The notes: generated from the sequence alone by a model not told the origin. A DNA stretch of 64,000 nucleotides from Intestinimonas sp052065695 (GCF_052065695.1 NZ_JBQHTM010000015.1:1-64000), one strand, 5' to 3'; shown: positions 15,445 through 25,324, numbered from the stretch's first letter. A program made the numbers and translations.

Positions 15445-18135
15445 ATGAATCTGTCTCGTAAATGGCTGCGCGAGTTCGTCACCGTGGACGCCGGTGACCG
15501 GGACTTCGCCGAGGCCATGACGCTCTCCGGCTCCAAGGTGGAGATCACCACCGACCTGGGCGCCGAGATCTCCAACGTAGTGGTGGGTCGCGTCCTCTCC
15601 ATGGAGCGCCACCCCAACTCCGACCACATGTGGATCTGCCAGATCGACGTAGGTAAGGAGGAGCCCATCCAGATCGTCACCGGCGCCTGGAACGTCCACG
15701 TGGGCGACCTGGTCCCCGCTGCCCTCCACAAGTCCACCCTGCCCGGCGGCGTGAAGATCGAAAAGGGCAAGCTCCGGGGCGAGGTCTCCAATGGCATGAT
15801 GTGCGGCCTCTCCGAGCTGGGCCTGGAGGAGCGTGACTTCCCCTATGCTGTCATCGACCCCGCTGCCCTGCTCAACGACTACCACCCCCTGGACAAGGAC
15901 AAGCCCTCCATCCCCGCTGACATTCAGCCCGGCCACAAGATCTTCGGCAGCGTGGTCTGCGCTAAGGTCACCGAAGTGGTCACCACTGCCTACTCCACCT
16001 ACAACGTAACCCTGGACGCTGGGGACAAGACCTGCACTGTCTCCACCACCTGCCCCAACCTCCATATTGGAGACCTGGTGGCTCTGGATTCCAAGAAGGA
16101 TCACATCTGCACCCTCACCGACCTGCGGGCGCAGCAGGCTGAGTTCCCCCACTGCATACCCGACGGCATTTTCATCCTCAATGAGGACTGCAAGCCCGGC
16201 GACGACATCAAGCCCGTCATCGGTGTAGACGACTCCGTGGTGGAGTTCGAAATCACTCCCAACCGGCCCGACTGTCTCTCCGTCATTGGTCTGGCCCGGG
16301 AGGTGGCTGCCACCTACGACGCCCCCCTGAACCTCCACACCCCCGTGGTGAAGGCCGAGGGTGAGGGCTCCTTGGTGGACCTGCTGGACGTGGAGACCCC
16401 CGCCAGCGACCTGGTGCCCCGGTACACCGCCCGGATGGTGCGCAACGTGAAGATCGCCCCCTCCCCCAAGTGGATGCGGGAGCGGCTCCGCGCCATGGGC
16501 GTGCGCCCCATCAACAACATCGTGGACATCACCAACTATGTCATGCTAGAGTACGGCCAGCCCATGCACGCCTTCGACTACCGCTATGTGAAGGGCGGCA
16601 AGATCATCGTCCGCCGGGCCCAGGAGGGCGAGCATCTCACCACCCTGGACGGCAAGGAGCACGTGCTCAACGCCAACCACCTGGTCATCGCCGATGAGCA
16701 CCGGGCCGTGGGCCTGGCCGGCATCATGGGCGGTCTGAACAGCGAGATCGTGGACGACACTGTCGACGTGGTCTTTGAATCCGCCTGCTTTGATGGCACC
16801 TGCATCCGCAAGGGCGCCCTGGCCCTGGGCATGCGCACCGAAGCCTCCGCCAAGTTTGAAAAGGGCCTGGACCCCATGAATACCCTCCCCGCCGTGGACC
16901 GGGCCTGTGAGCTGGTGGAGTTGCTGGGCGCCGGCGAAGTCCTTCCCGGCACCATCGACATTCTCAACTACGTGCCCCAGCCCCGGGTCCTCAAGCTGGA
17001 GCCCGACCGTATCAACGGCCTGCTAGGCACCGATATCGCCACCGACGAGATGGTCCGCATCCTGAAGAAGCTGGACTTCGGCGTGGAAGGCGATCAGGTC
17101 ACTGTCCCCTCCTGGCGCGGTGACGTCATCGGCATGGCCGACCTGGCCGAGGAGGTGGCCCGTTTCCACGGCTACAACAACATCCCCGTCACCCTCATGC
17201 GGGGCCAGACCACTCTGGGCGGCTTCTCCGAGGAGGAGAAGCTGGAGCGGCAGCTGGGCGGCATGTGCCGGGCCATGGGCTACGATGAGATCATCACCTA
17301 CTCCTTCATCTCCCCCACCTGCTACGACAAGATCCGCTGGTGTGCCGACGATCCCCGCCGGGAGTCCTTCAAGATCCTCAACCCCCTGGGCGAGGACACC
17401 TCCATCATGCGCACCACCGTCCTCCCCTCCATGCTGGAGATCCTGACCCGCAACTACAACTACCGCAACCAGAACGTGAAGCTCTACGAGGTGGGCCGCA
17501 TCTACCTGCCCGGCGGCGAGGACGGTCTGGCTGTGGAGAACAAGGTCCTCTCCATGGGCGCCTACGGCGACGATATGGACTTCTTTGCTCTAAAGGGAGC
17601 CGTAGAGGCCATTCTGAAGGACCTGCGCGTGACTGACGTCCGTTTCCAGGTGCCCACCGTGGCCAATCCCTCCTACCACCCCGGCCGGGTAGCCGACGTG
17701 TACGCCGGCGAGCGCCGCATCGGCGTGCTGGGCCAGATCCACCCCCTGGTATCCAAGAACTACGGTGTGGATGCCGAGTTCTACTGCGCCGAGCTGGAGC
17801 TCAACGATCTGATGGCCGCCAAGGGCGCCGACCCCGAGTACGTCCCCCTGCCCAAGTTCCCCGCCGTCACCCGTGATATCGCCGTGGTGTGCGGCGAGGC
17901 CGTCACCGTGGGCGCGCTGGAGGACTGCATTCGCAAGGGCGCCAAGGGTCTTCTGAAGGACGTCACCCTCTTCGACATCTACCGGGGCAAGGGTATTCCC
18001 GAGGGCAAGAAGTCTGTGGCCTTCAATCTGGTGCTCCGGGCCGACGACCGCTCCCTCACCGCCGAGGAGGCCGATGCCGACGTAAAGAGTATCCTGGAGA
18101 CCCTGGAGAAGGAGCTGGGTGCCGTCCTGCGCTGA
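15445..18135 (+). CDS. pheT: Phenylalanyl-tRNA synthetase beta subunit, enlarged
   Basis: The 896-residue protein has the expected domain order. It starts with an EMAP-II-like tRNA-binding domain (about 40-130, RHPNSDHMWIC), then B3/B4 editing (PNRPDCLSVIG, RPINNIVDITNY), B5, the degenerate catalytic core, and the C-terminal ferredoxin-fold anticodon-binding domain (PKFPAVTRDIAVV). It is about 90-100 residues longer than Bacillus or E. coli PheT. The extra part lies at about residues 133-235, between SELGLEERDFPYA and CIPDGIFIL. It looks beta-rich (GSVVCAKVTEVV, YNVTLDAGDKTCTVSTTC, GDLVALDSKKD), like a second OB-type fold. Confidence 0.96.
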   Translation: MNLSRKWLREFVTVDAGDRDFAEAMTLSGSKVEITTDLGAEISNVVVGRVLSMERHPNSDHMWICQIDVGKEEPIQIVTGAWNVHVGDLVPAALHKSTLPGGVKIEKGKLRGEVSNGMMCGLSELGLEERDFPYAVIDPAALLNDYHPLDKDKPSIPADIQPGHKIFGSVVCAKVTEVVTTAYSTYNVTLDAGDKTCTVSTTCPNLHIGDLVALDSKKDHICTLTDLRAQQAEFPHCIPDGIFILNEDCKPGDDIKPVIGVDDSVVEFEITPNRPDCLSVIGLAREVAATYDAPLNLHTPVVKAEGEGSLVDLLDVETPASDLVPRYTARMVRNVKIAPSPKWMRERLRAMGVRPINNIVDITNYVMLEYGQPMHAFDYRYVKGGKIIVRRAQEGEHLTTLDGKEHVLNANHLVIADEHRAVGLAGIMGGLNSEIVDDTVDVVFESACFDGTCIRKGALALGMRTEASAKFEKGLDPMNTLPAVDRACELVELLGAGEVLPGTIDILNYVPQPRVLKLEPDRINGLLGTDIATDEMVRILKKLDFGVEGDQVTVPSWRGDVIGMADLAEEVARFHGYNNIPVTLMRGQTTLGGFSEEEKLERQLGGMCRAMGYDEIITYSFISPTCYDKIRWCADDPRRESFKILNPLGEDTSIMRTTVLPSMLEILTRNYNYRNQNVKLYEVGRIYLPGGEDGLAVENKVLSMGAYGDDMDFFALKGAVEAILKDLRVTDVRFQVPTVANPSYHPGRVADVYAGERRIGVLGQIHPLVSKNYGVDAEFYCAELELNDLMAAKGADPEYVPLPKFPAVTRDIAVVCGEAVTVGALEDCIRKGAKGLLKDVTLFDIYRGKGIPEGKKSVAFNLVLRADDRSLTAEEADADVKSILETLEKELGAVLR

Positions 18136-18183
18136 CGGCTGGCAGCGAACCCTTAAATCTTCATAAAAATTCGCCCCCACCCC

Positions 18184-18212
18184 TTTACACCCGGAGCCAT
18201 TTCGAGTACAAT
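18184..18212 (+). promoter_or_regulatory. ireB promoter
   Basis: TTTACA (18184-18189) and TACAAT (18207-18212) have a 17-base spacer. The leader that follows contains a hairpin with stem GATGAGCA/TGCTCATC (about 18223-18258). Confidence 0.65.
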
Positions 18213-18293
18213 AAGAACATCCGTGATGAGCAAGATATACTATATTTTGTATGCTCATCCCCATTATCACACCAAACGGGAGGTGTTTCCGAC

Positions 18294-18542
18294 ATGGAGA
18301 TCGATTTCACACGCAAATTCAGCCTCAATGAGGACCGGGACGAGGAGATCAAGGCCATTCTGACCGCCGTCTACAACGCCCTCCAGGAGAAGGGATACAA
18401 CCCCATCAACCAGATCGTCGGTTACATCCTGTCCGAGGACCCCACCTATATCACCAACTACAACAACGCCCGCTCCCTGATCCGCAAGCTGGACCGGGAC
18501 GAGCTGCTCCAGGAGCTGGTGAAGAAATATCTTGCGAGCTGA
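18294..18542 (+). CDS. ireB: IreB-family regulatory phosphoprotein (UPF0297)
   Basis: The 82-residue protein matches IreB throughout: KFSLNEDRDEEI, QEKGYNPINQIVGYILSEDPTYIT and NARSLIRKLDRDELLQELV. In Enterococcus, IreB is phosphorylated by the PASTA kinase IreK and tunes cephalosporin tolerance. It usually sits next to ruvX and a DUF1292 gene, but here it is alone, with its own promoter and terminator. GGGAGG precedes ATG 18294. Confidence 0.95.
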   Translation: MEIDFTRKFSLNEDRDEEIKAILTAVYNALQEKGYNPINQIVGYILSEDPTYITNYNNARSLIRKLDRDELLQELVKKYLAS

Positions 18543-18554
18543 CAAGCAGATGGA

Positions 18555-18593
18555 AAAGGTGCCTGCGTGTGACCACGCAGGCACCTTTTTTAT
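18555..18593 (+). terminator. Intrinsic terminator of ireB
   Basis: A perfect stem AAGGTGCCTGCGTG/CACGCAGGCACCTT with a four-base loop is followed by a T run. Confidence 0.93.
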
Positions 18594-18610
18594 TGTTTGA
18601 TCCAAGATAG

Positions 18611-18657
18611 AAAACCCCGTTCCGGTACTCCGCAGCGCACCGGAACGGGGTTTTTAT
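18611..18657. terminator. Bidirectional terminator, end of the arg operon
   Basis: The stem AAAACCCCGTTCCGGT/ACCGGAACGGGGTTTT has A/T tracts on both sides. It directly follows the argF stop on the minus strand. Confidence 0.9.
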
Positions 18658-18658
18658 A

Positions 18659-19579
18659 TCAGTTGTCGCCCATCAGCAGGCTGAGCACGGCCTTCTGGGC
18701 GTGGAGGCGGTTCTCAGCCTCCTCGAAGATCTCGTCGGCGTGGGCCTCAAAGACCTCGGCGGTGATCTCCTCCCCCCGGTGGGCGGGCAGGCAATGCTGC
18801 ACCATGGCGCCGGGGTGAGCCAGGGCCATGAGATCGGCGTTGACCTGATAAATCCCCTCAAAGGCCAGTCGGCGCTTCTGAGCCTCCTCCTCCTGGCCCA
18901 TGGAGGCCCACACGTCGGTGATGACCACATCGGCCCCAGCCACGGCCTCCTTGGGGTCCCGGCACAGGGTGAACTTGGCGTCGGTGACGGTCTTGGCGAA
19001 GTCCAGCACCTTCGGATCAGGATCATAGCCCTCGGGGCAGGCCACGGACACATCCATGCCGCACTTCAGACCGCCCACGATGAGGGAGTTGGCCATGTTG
19101 TTGCCGTCACCGATAAAGCACAGCTTCAGGCCCTCCAATCGGGTCATCTTCTCCCGGACGGTCATCAGGTCGGCCAACACCTGGCAGGGGTGAGCGAAGT
19201 CGGTGAGGCCGTTGATGACGGGGATGGTGGCGTACTTGGCCAGCTCCTCCACCTCAGCCTGGGCATAGGTGCGGATCATGATGCCGTCGCAGTAGCGGCT
19301 GAGCACCCGGGCGGTATCGGCGATGGGCTCGCCCCGGCCGATCTGGCTCTCCTTGCCGGAGAGGAAGAGGGCGTGACCGCCCATCTGGTAGGTCCCCACC
19401 TCAAAGGACACACGGGTCCGGGTGGAGTTTTTCTCAAAAATCATGGCCAGGGTCTTGCCCTTCAAGCAGTCATGGGGCAGGCCGTGCTTCTGGTTATACT
19501 TCATCTGGTCGGCCACATCCAGGATCTTGGTAATGTCCTCACGGGTCAGGTCCAGCAGCTTGAGCAGGTCTTTTTTCAT
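18659..19579 (-). CDS. argF: Ornithine carbamoyltransferase
   Basis: The 306-residue enzyme makes citrulline from ornithine and carbamoyl phosphate. Carbamoyl-phosphate motif NSTRTRVSFE, ornithine-binding HPCQVLADLMT and the catalytic loop HCLPAHRGEEI are all visible. It is the last gene of the minus-strand arg operon, 40 bases after argD. Anabolic rather than catabolic use is inferred from the biosynthetic neighbours. Confidence 0.96.
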   Translation of the reverse strand: MKKDLLKLLDLTREDITKILDVADQMKYNQKHGLPHDCLKGKTLAMIFEKNSTRTRVSFEVGTYQMGGHALFLSGKESQIGRGEPIADTARVLSRYCDGIMIRTYAQAEVEELAKYATIPVINGLTDFAHPCQVLADLMTVREKMTRLEGLKLCFIGDGNNMANSLIVGGLKCGMDVSVACPEGYDPDPKVLDFAKTVTDAKFTLCRDPKEAVAGADVVITDVWASMGQEEEAQKRRLAFEGIYQVNADLMALAHPGAMVQHCLPAHRGEEITAEVFEAHADEIFEEAENRLHAQKAVLSLLMGDN

Positions 19580-19619
19580 CTTCGATCACCTCATCCTAAC
19601 TTCTCTCGTCTTTTCTGTC

Positions 19620-20795
19620 TTACGAAAGGGTCTGCTTCATGATGGCAAGGCCCTTGTCCATCTCGTCCTTGGTGATGGCCAGCGGCGGCAGCAGCCGCAG
19701 GGCGGGGCCCGCCGTCAGCACCAGCAGGCCGTTATCCATGAGCTTCATGGCCACATCCCGGTTGGTCTGGCCCGGCTTGACCTCTATGCCGATCATCAGA
19801 CCCAGCCCCCGGGTCTTGCCCAGGCAGGGCAGGTCCATGGCCTCGATGGCGCTGCGGAGGTAGTTTCCCTTGTCGGTGATCTCCCCCATCATCTCCTCGC
19901 TGAGGATGTCCAGGGTGGCCAAGGCGGCAGCGGCACAGATGGGATTGCCGCCGAAGGTGGTGGCGTGGGTGCCGGGGCCCAACACGTTCCGGCACTTCTC
20001 CCCCACCAGGAAACCACCGAAGGGCAGGCCGCCGGCGATACCCTTGGCAAAGGAGACGGCGTCGGGCAGGATGCCGTACTGCTGGTAGCAGAACAGGGTA
20101 CCGGTGCGGCCGATGCCGGTCTGGACCTCGTCCACCAGCAGCAGCCAGTCCCGCTCGGCGCAGAGGACGGCCAGATCGTGGATGAAGGACTGCTCCAGGG
20201 GCCACACGCCGCTCTCCCCCTGGATGAGCTCCAGCATGACGGCGCAGACGTCGTGGCCGGAGACCTGGGCGATGCCGTCCATGGTGGGCTCGGCGTGGCG
20301 GAAGCCGTCGGTGAAGGGGAAGAAATAGTTGTGGAACACCTCCTGGCCGGTGGCGGACAGGGTGGTCACCGTCCGGCCGTGGAAGGAGTTGGTCAGGGTG
20401 AGGATGGTCCCCCTCCCCTTCCCGTACTTGTCAAAGGAGTACTTCCGGGCCAGCTTGATAAGGCCCTCGTTGGACTCGGCGCCGGAGTTGGCAAAGAAGG
20501 CCGTCGACATCCCGGCTCGGCGGCACAGCCGCTCGGCCAGGGCCCCGCAGGGCTGGGTGTAGAACAGGTTGGACATGTGTCCCAGCTTGGCCGCCTGGAC
20601 AGCCACAGCGTCCACCCACTTGGGGTTGGCCACGCCCACGGAGTTGACGCCGATGCCGGAGGTAAAGTCGATATACTCCTTGCCCTCGGCGCTCCAGAGG
20701 GTGGCGTTTTTGCCGTGGTCAATGTCTACCGGGAAGCGGTTGTACGTATGCATCACATACTGGTCATCCCGGGCTTTGATGGTCTGAAAATCCAT
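19620..20795 (-). CDS. argD: Acetylornithine aminotransferase
   Basis: The 391-residue class-III PLP aminotransferase has the PLP lysine in VSFAKGIAGGLPFGGF, the upstream Asp in LLVDEVQTGIGRTG, and the N-terminal GKEYIDFTSGIGVN. It transfers the amino group from glutamate to N-acetylglutamate semialdehyde. It starts nine bases after argB, behind GAGGTGA. Confidence 0.95.
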   Translation of the reverse strand: MDFQTIKARDDQYVMHTYNRFPVDIDHGKNATLWSAEGKEYIDFTSGIGVNSVGVANPKWVDAVAVQAAKLGHMSNLFYTQPCGALAERLCRRAGMSTAFFANSGAESNEGLIKLARKYSFDKYGKGRGTILTLTNSFHGRTVTTLSATGQEVFHNYFFPFTDGFRHAEPTMDGIAQVSGHDVCAVMLELIQGESGVWPLEQSFIHDLAVLCAERDWLLLVDEVQTGIGRTGTLFCYQQYGILPDAVSFAKGIAGGLPFGGFLVGEKCRNVLGPGTHATTFGGNPICAAAALATLDILSEEMMGEITDKGNYLRSAIEAMDLPCLGKTRGLGLMIGIEVKPGQTNRDVAMKLMDNGLLVLTAGPALRLLPPLAITKDEMDKGLAIMKQTLS

Positions 20796-20804
20796 GGTGT
20801 CACC

Positions 20805-21662
20805 TCACAGCAGCATGGTGCCGATGCCCTCGTTGGACAGCAGCTCGATGAGAATGGAGTGGGGAATGCGGCCGTCCAGAATGACGGCATTCTTTACGCC
20901 GGAGCGCACCGCCTCCACACAGCAGTCCACCTTGGGGATCATACCCCCCTGGATGACCCCGTCCTTGATGAGGCCGGGCACCTTGGAGAGCTCCACCACC
21001 GGCAGGAGGGTGGACTCATCCTTGGGATCTAGCAAGAGACCCCGGACGTCGGTGAGGAGGATGAGTTTCTCCGCCCCTAGGGCCACCGCCAGCTTGGCGG
21101 CGGCGGTATCGGCATTGATATTGTAGGCCGTTTCCCCGTCCACCCCCTGGGCCACGGTGGACACCACGGGGATATAGCCGTCGGAGAGGGCGTCGTTGAC
21201 GATGGCGGGGTCCACCTGGACCATCTCCCCCACCAGGCCGTACTTCTCATCCAGCTTTTTAGCCTGGAAGAGGCCGGCGTCCATGCCGCACAGGCCCAGA
21301 GCCCGGCCGCCCATGGCGTTGAGGGTAGCCACCAGGTCCTTGTTCACCTTGCCGCACAGCACCTGCTGGACCACCTCCATGGTCTCGGTGTCGGTATAGC
21401 GCAGGCCGTCCACGAACTTGGACTCCTTGCCGATCTTCTTGAGCATGGCGGAGATCTCCGGGCCGCCGCCGTGGACCACCACCACCTGGATACCCACCAG
21501 GTGGAGGAGGATGATGTCGCTGATGACGGCCTGTCGGAGCTCCTCGGAGATCATGGCGTTGCCACCGTATTTGACTACGATGGTCTTGCCGTAGTATTTC
21601 TGAATGTAGGGCAGGGCCTCGGCCAGGACCTGGGCCCGCTGCGCCACAGGGAAATCGGACAT
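20805..21662 (-). CDS. argB: Acetylglutamate kinase
   Basis: The 285-residue amino-acid kinase has the glycine-rich phosphate loop VVKYGGNAM, the substrate loop VVVHGGGPEIS and the C-terminal nucleotide site (NADTAAAKLA, LTDVRGLL). The N-terminal helix AQVLAEALPYIQKYYGK is typical of hexameric, arginine-inhibited forms, so feedback inhibition is plausible. It phosphorylates N-acetylglutamate. GGAGG precedes ATG 21662. Confidence 0.96.
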   Translation of the reverse strand: MSDFPVAQRAQVLAEALPYIQKYYGKTIVVKYGGNAMISEELRQAVISDIILLHLVGIQVVVVHGGGPEISAMLKKIGKESKFVDGLRYTDTETMEVVQQVLCGKVNKDLVATLNAMGGRALGLCGMDAGLFQAKKLDEKYGLVGEMVQVDPAIVNDALSDGYIPVVSTVAQGVDGETAYNINADTAAAKLAVALGAEKLILLTDVRGLLLDPKDESTLLPVVELSKVPGLIKDGVIQGGMIPKVDCCVEAVRSGVKNAVILDGRIPHSILIELLSNEGIGTMLL

Positions 21663-21695
21663 TTTACAAAACCTCCATGGGAAGCGCCGGACCTA

Positions 21696-22958
21696 TCAGG
21701 TCCGGTAGTCCCCGTTGATCTTCACATAGTCGTAGGTAAGATCACAGCCCCAGCAGGTGGCCTGGTGCTCACCCTCGTTGAGGTCCACGTCGATGATCAC
21801 CTCGTCCTGGCTGAGGATGCTCTTGGCGGCCTCCTCGTCGAAGTCCACCCCGGCGCCATGCTGACATACCAGGATCTCCCCTACGGCGGAGGAGAACTTC
21901 ACATCCACGAACTCGGGGCGGAAGGGAGCCTTGGAGTAGCCCATAGCGCAGAGGACCCGGCCCCAGTTGGCGTCAGAGCCGAACATGGCGGCCTTCACCA
22001 GGGAAGAGCCTACCACCGCCTTGGCCAGACGCTCGGCGGCCTCCTCACTGCGGGCCTTGCCCACGGTGCAGGTGATGAGCTTGCTGGCGCCCTCGCCGTC
22101 GGCAGCAATAGAGCGGGCCATCTGCTCAAAGACGCTGTAAAGGGTCTTGTAGAAAACGGTATAGCCGTCGTCCTTCCACTCGATGAGGGGGTTCTCCGCC
22201 ATGCCGTTGGCTAGCACCACACACATATCGTTGGTGGAGGTATCTCCATCGATGGTCACCCGGTTGAATGTGCGGGGGACAATCTCGTGGAGGGCGTCGG
22301 AAAGCATCTCGTGGGTGATGGCGCAGTCAGTGGTGACGAAACACAGCATGGTGCCCATGTTGGGGTGAATCATGCCGGAGCCCTTGGCGATGGCGCCGAT
22401 GGTCACCGTCTTGCCCCCGATGGAACAGGTCACCGCCAGCTCTTTCTTCACCGTATCAGTGGTCATGATGGCGTTGGCCGCGGCGTCGGAGCCATCCTTG
22501 GAAAGGGCGGCGGCGCAGGCGGGCAGACCGGCCTGTATGGCGGCGATGTTGAGCTCTTGGCCGATGACGCCGGTAGAGGCCACCACGAAGTCGCTGGCCT
22601 TCAGGCCGGTGGCCTGGGCGGCCAGCTCGCACATCTCCTCGGCGTGCTCATGACTGTTGGGGGCGCAGGCGTTGGCGTTGCCGGAGTTGGCCACGATGGC
22701 CTGGGCTTCGCCGTTTTCCAGGTGGTCCATGGTGACGTACAGCGGCGCTGCCTTCACCCGGTTCATGGTGTAGACCGCCGCAGCGGTGCAGGGCTGCTCA
22801 GAGACGATGAGTGCCAGGTCCTTCTTGCCCTCCAGCACCTCGGGTTTCTTGCTCATGGGGGGCTGGTTGCCGTCCCCCTTCCCTTTCTTCACGCCGCAGT
22901 GGACGCCAGAGGCGGTAAATCCCTTGGGGGCGGCCACGCCGCCGGAGATCTGTTTCAT
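21696..22958 (-). CDS. argJ: Bifunctional ornithine acetyltransferase/N-acetylglutamate synthase
   Basis: The 420-residue precursor of an Ntn-hydrolase is cut into alpha and beta chains before the nucleophile Thr in HPNMGTML. The residue before it is Gly rather than the commoner Ala. It recycles the acetyl group between ornithine and glutamate, so argE is not needed. KGSGMIHPN and the C-terminal GCDLTYDYVKINGDYRT are family signatures. The start is ATG 22958, nine bases after AAGGAG; a GTG three codons earlier sits too close to that site. Confidence 0.95.
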   Translation of the reverse strand: MKQISGGVAAPKGFTASGVHCGVKKGKGDGNQPPMSKKPEVLEGKKDLALIVSEQPCTAAAVYTMNRVKAAPLYVTMDHLENGEAQAIVANSGNANACAPNSHEHAEEMCELAAQATGLKASDFVVASTGVIGQELNIAAIQAGLPACAAALSKDGSDAAANAIMTTDTVKKELAVTCSIGGKTVTIGAIAKGSGMIHPNMGTMLCFVTTDCAITHEMLSDALHEIVPRTFNRVTIDGDTSTNDMCVVLANGMAENPLIEWKDDGYTVFYKTLYSVFEQMARSIAADGEGASKLITCTVGKARSEEAAERLAKAVVGSSLVKAAMFGSDANWGRVLCAMGYSKAPFRPEFVDVKFSSAVGEILVCQHGAGVDFDEEAAKSILSQDEVIIDVDLNEGEHQATCWGCDLTYDYVKINGDYRT

Positions 22959-22977
22959 ATCACACAACTCCTTGTCA

Positions 22978-23916
22978 TCACAGGGCCAGCCCCGTGGTCT
23001 CGGGGAAGCCCAGCATCAGGTTCATATTCTGGACCGCCGCGCCGGAGGCGCCCTTGCCCAGATTGTCAAAGAGGGCGGTCACGATGATCTGCTCCTCATG
23101 GCCAGAGACCACCAGCTCCAGGCTATCCTTCCCCGCCATGGTGTTGGCCGCCAGGAAGGTACTCTCCCTCTGATAGGGCCGCACCTGCACCAGGGCCTCT
23201 CCCTCATAGTACCGGGCCAGCATCTCGCTGACGTCCTCCGCCGTGGGGTGGCCAGGCAACAGGGAGGCCGGCAGCATCAGGGTGGTGGCCATGCCCTTGT
23301 AATAGTCGTCCACCACCGGGCAGAAGACAGGGGCCTGGGTGAGACCGGCGTAGGCCTTCATCTCGGGCAAGTGCTTGTGGCGGAGGTTGGTGCCGTAAAT
23401 TCTAGGGCTGTAAAGGGATTCCGCTTTCTCGCCATTCTCATAGTCGGCGATCATCTTCTTGCCGCCGCCGGAGTAGCCGGTGAGGGAGAAGCAGGTGACA
23501 GCGGCGTCCTTGGGCAGGACCCCCATGGCGGTCAGCGGGGCGGCGGAGGCCAGAAAGCCGGTGGCGTGGCAGCCGGGATTGGCCACCCGCTTGGCAAACT
23601 TCACGCGCTGGCGCTGTCCGGCCAGCAGCTCCGGAAAGCCGTAGGTCCAGCTCTCCGCCGTCCGGTGGGCGGTGGAGGCGTCGATGACCTTGGTCTTTTC
23701 GTTTTCAATGAGGCCCACCGCCTCCACGGCGGCGGCGTCGGGCAGGCACAGGAAGCAGAGATCGGCGGCGTTGAGGAGCTTCTTCCGTTCTGTCAAGTCT
23801 TTCCGCTTGTCAGGATCGATGAGGAGGAGCTCGATGTCCTCCCGTCCCCCCAGCCGCTCGTAGATCTGGAGACCTGTGGTCCCTTCCTGGCCGTCGATAT
23901 AAACCTTGGGTTTCAT
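22978..23916 (-). CDS. argC: N-acetyl-gamma-glutamyl-phosphate reductase (short type)
   Basis: The 312-residue enzyme is the shorter type-2 ArgC (DGQEGTTGLQIYERL, then the active-site cysteine in NPGCHATGF). It reduces the acylphosphate made by ArgB with NADPH. The start overlaps the argH stop by four bases (ATGA). Confidence 0.94.
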   Translation of the reverse strand: MKPKVYIDGQEGTTGLQIYERLGGREDIELLLIDPDKRKDLTERKKLLNAADLCFLCLPDAAAVEAVGLIENEKTKVIDASTAHRTAESWTYGFPELLAGQRQRVKFAKRVANPGCHATGFLASAAPLTAMGVLPKDAAVTCFSLTGYSGGGKKMIADYENGEKAESLYSPRIYGTNLRHKHLPEMKAYAGLTQAPVFCPVVDDYYKGMATTLMLPASLLPGHPTAEDVSEMLARYYEGEALVQVRPYQRESTFLAANTMAGKDSLELVVSGHEEQIIVTALFDNLGKGASGAAVQNMNLMLGFPETTGLAL

Positions 23917-25298
23917 TTCTTCTCACGCGCCTCCACGAACTGCTGGATGTGCTCGATCTGGGTCTTGACAGAGTCGGGGGCGGGGCCACCGTAGACCTTC
24001 CGGCCGCTCACACAGGTCTTGAGCTCCAAGGCCTGGTACACATCGGGGCCGAAGGCGCCGGATACCGACTGGAAGTCCTTCAGGGGCAGGGTGTCCAGGG
24101 TCTCGCCGGTCTTGATGCACATGTGGACCAGTCGGCCCACGATCATATAGGCGTCCCGGAACGGGAGACCCTTCTTCACCAGGTAGTCGGCGCAGTCGGT
24201 GGCGTTGATGAAGCCACCGGCAGCGGCCTTCTGCATGTTCTTGCTCTTGACGGTGAGGGTGTCCACCATGGCGGCGAACACGGGCAGGCACTGTTCCACG
24301 GTATCGATGGCGTCAAAGACGGGCTCCTTGTCCTCCTGCATGTCCTTGTTGTAGGCCAGAGGCAGGCCCTTCATGATGGTGAGGAGGGTGATGAGGGAGC
24401 CGTACACTCGGCCCGTCTTACCCCGGACCAGCTCGGCCACGTCGGGGTTCTTCTTCTGTGGCATGATGGACGAGCCGGTGGAGTAGGCGTCGTCCAACTC
24501 CACGAACTTGAACTCCCAGGAGCACCAGAGGATGATCTCCTCAGAGAACCGGGACAGGTGCATCATGAGGATGGACAGGGCCGAGGTGAACTCAATGGCG
24601 AAATCACGGTCTGACACGGAATCCAGGGAGTTGTCGGTGGGCTTCTGGAAACCCAGGGCGGCGGCAGTCTGGAACCGGTCCACAGGATAGGTGGAGGTGG
24701 CCAGAGCGCCGGCCCCCAAGGGGCACTCATCCATCCGCTCCAGGCAATCCTCCAGCCGGGTCACATCCCGCTTGAGCATGTTGGCATAGGCCATCATGTA
24801 GTGGGCGAAGGTGGTGGGCTGAGCCCGCTGGAGGTGGGTGTAGCCCGGCATGACGGTATCCAAGTTGGCCTGGGCCTTCTTGACCAAAATCTTTTCTAGG
24901 TCCAGCACCATGCCTATGATGACGGGAATCTCCTTCTTTACATAGAGGCGGAAGTCCACCGCCACCTGGTCGTTCCGGCTCCGGGCGGTGTGGAGGCGCT
25001 TGCCCGTGTCCCCGATGCGGGAGGTGAGCTCACTCTCGATGTTCATGTGGATGTCTTCATTCTCCTCGGAGAATTCCACCTTGTCGGTTTCGATGTCGGC
25101 CAGAATGGCCTTCAGACCCTCGATGATCTTCTCCGCCTCGTGCTCCTCGATGATGCCCTGCTTGCCCAACATGGCGGCGTGGGCGATGGAACCGGCGATG
25201 TCCTCCTTGTAGAGCCGCGCGTCAAAGCTGATGGAGGAGTTGAAGTCGTTGACCGCGGTGTCGGTCTCCTTCTGGAAGCGTCCAGCCCAAAGTTTCAT
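23913..25298 (-). CDS. argH: Argininosuccinate lyase
   Basis: The 461-residue member of the fumarase/aspartase superfamily has the signature loop GSSIMPQKKNPD, the N-terminal LWAGRFQKETD and HTARSRNDQV, and the catalytic-His region YTHLQRAQPTT. It releases arginine and fumarate. It lies between argG and argC in a continuous minus-strand operon. Confidence 0.97.
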   Translation of the reverse strand: MKLWAGRFQKETDTAVNDFNSSISFDARLYKEDIAGSIAHAAMLGKQGIIEEHEAEKIIEGLKAILADIETDKVEFSEENEDIHMNIESELTSRIGDTGKRLHTARSRNDQVAVDFRLYVKKEIPVIIGMVLDLEKILVKKAQANLDTVMPGYTHLQRAQPTTFAHYMMAYANMLKRDVTRLEDCLERMDECPLGAGALATSTYPVDRFQTAAALGFQKPTDNSLDSVSDRDFAIEFTSALSILMMHLSRFSEEIILWCSWEFKFVELDDAYSTGSSIMPQKKNPDVAELVRGKTGRVYGSLITLLTIMKGLPLAYNKDMQEDKEPVFDAIDTVEQCLPVFAAMVDTLTVKSKNMQKAAAGGFINATDCADYLVKKGLPFRDAYMIVGRLVHMCIKTGETLDTLPLKDFQSVSGAFGPDVYQALELKTCVSGRKVYGGPAPDSVKTQIEHIQQFVEAREKK

Positions 25299-25324
25299 AT
25301 CCTTCGCTCCTTATGTATGGGGAT

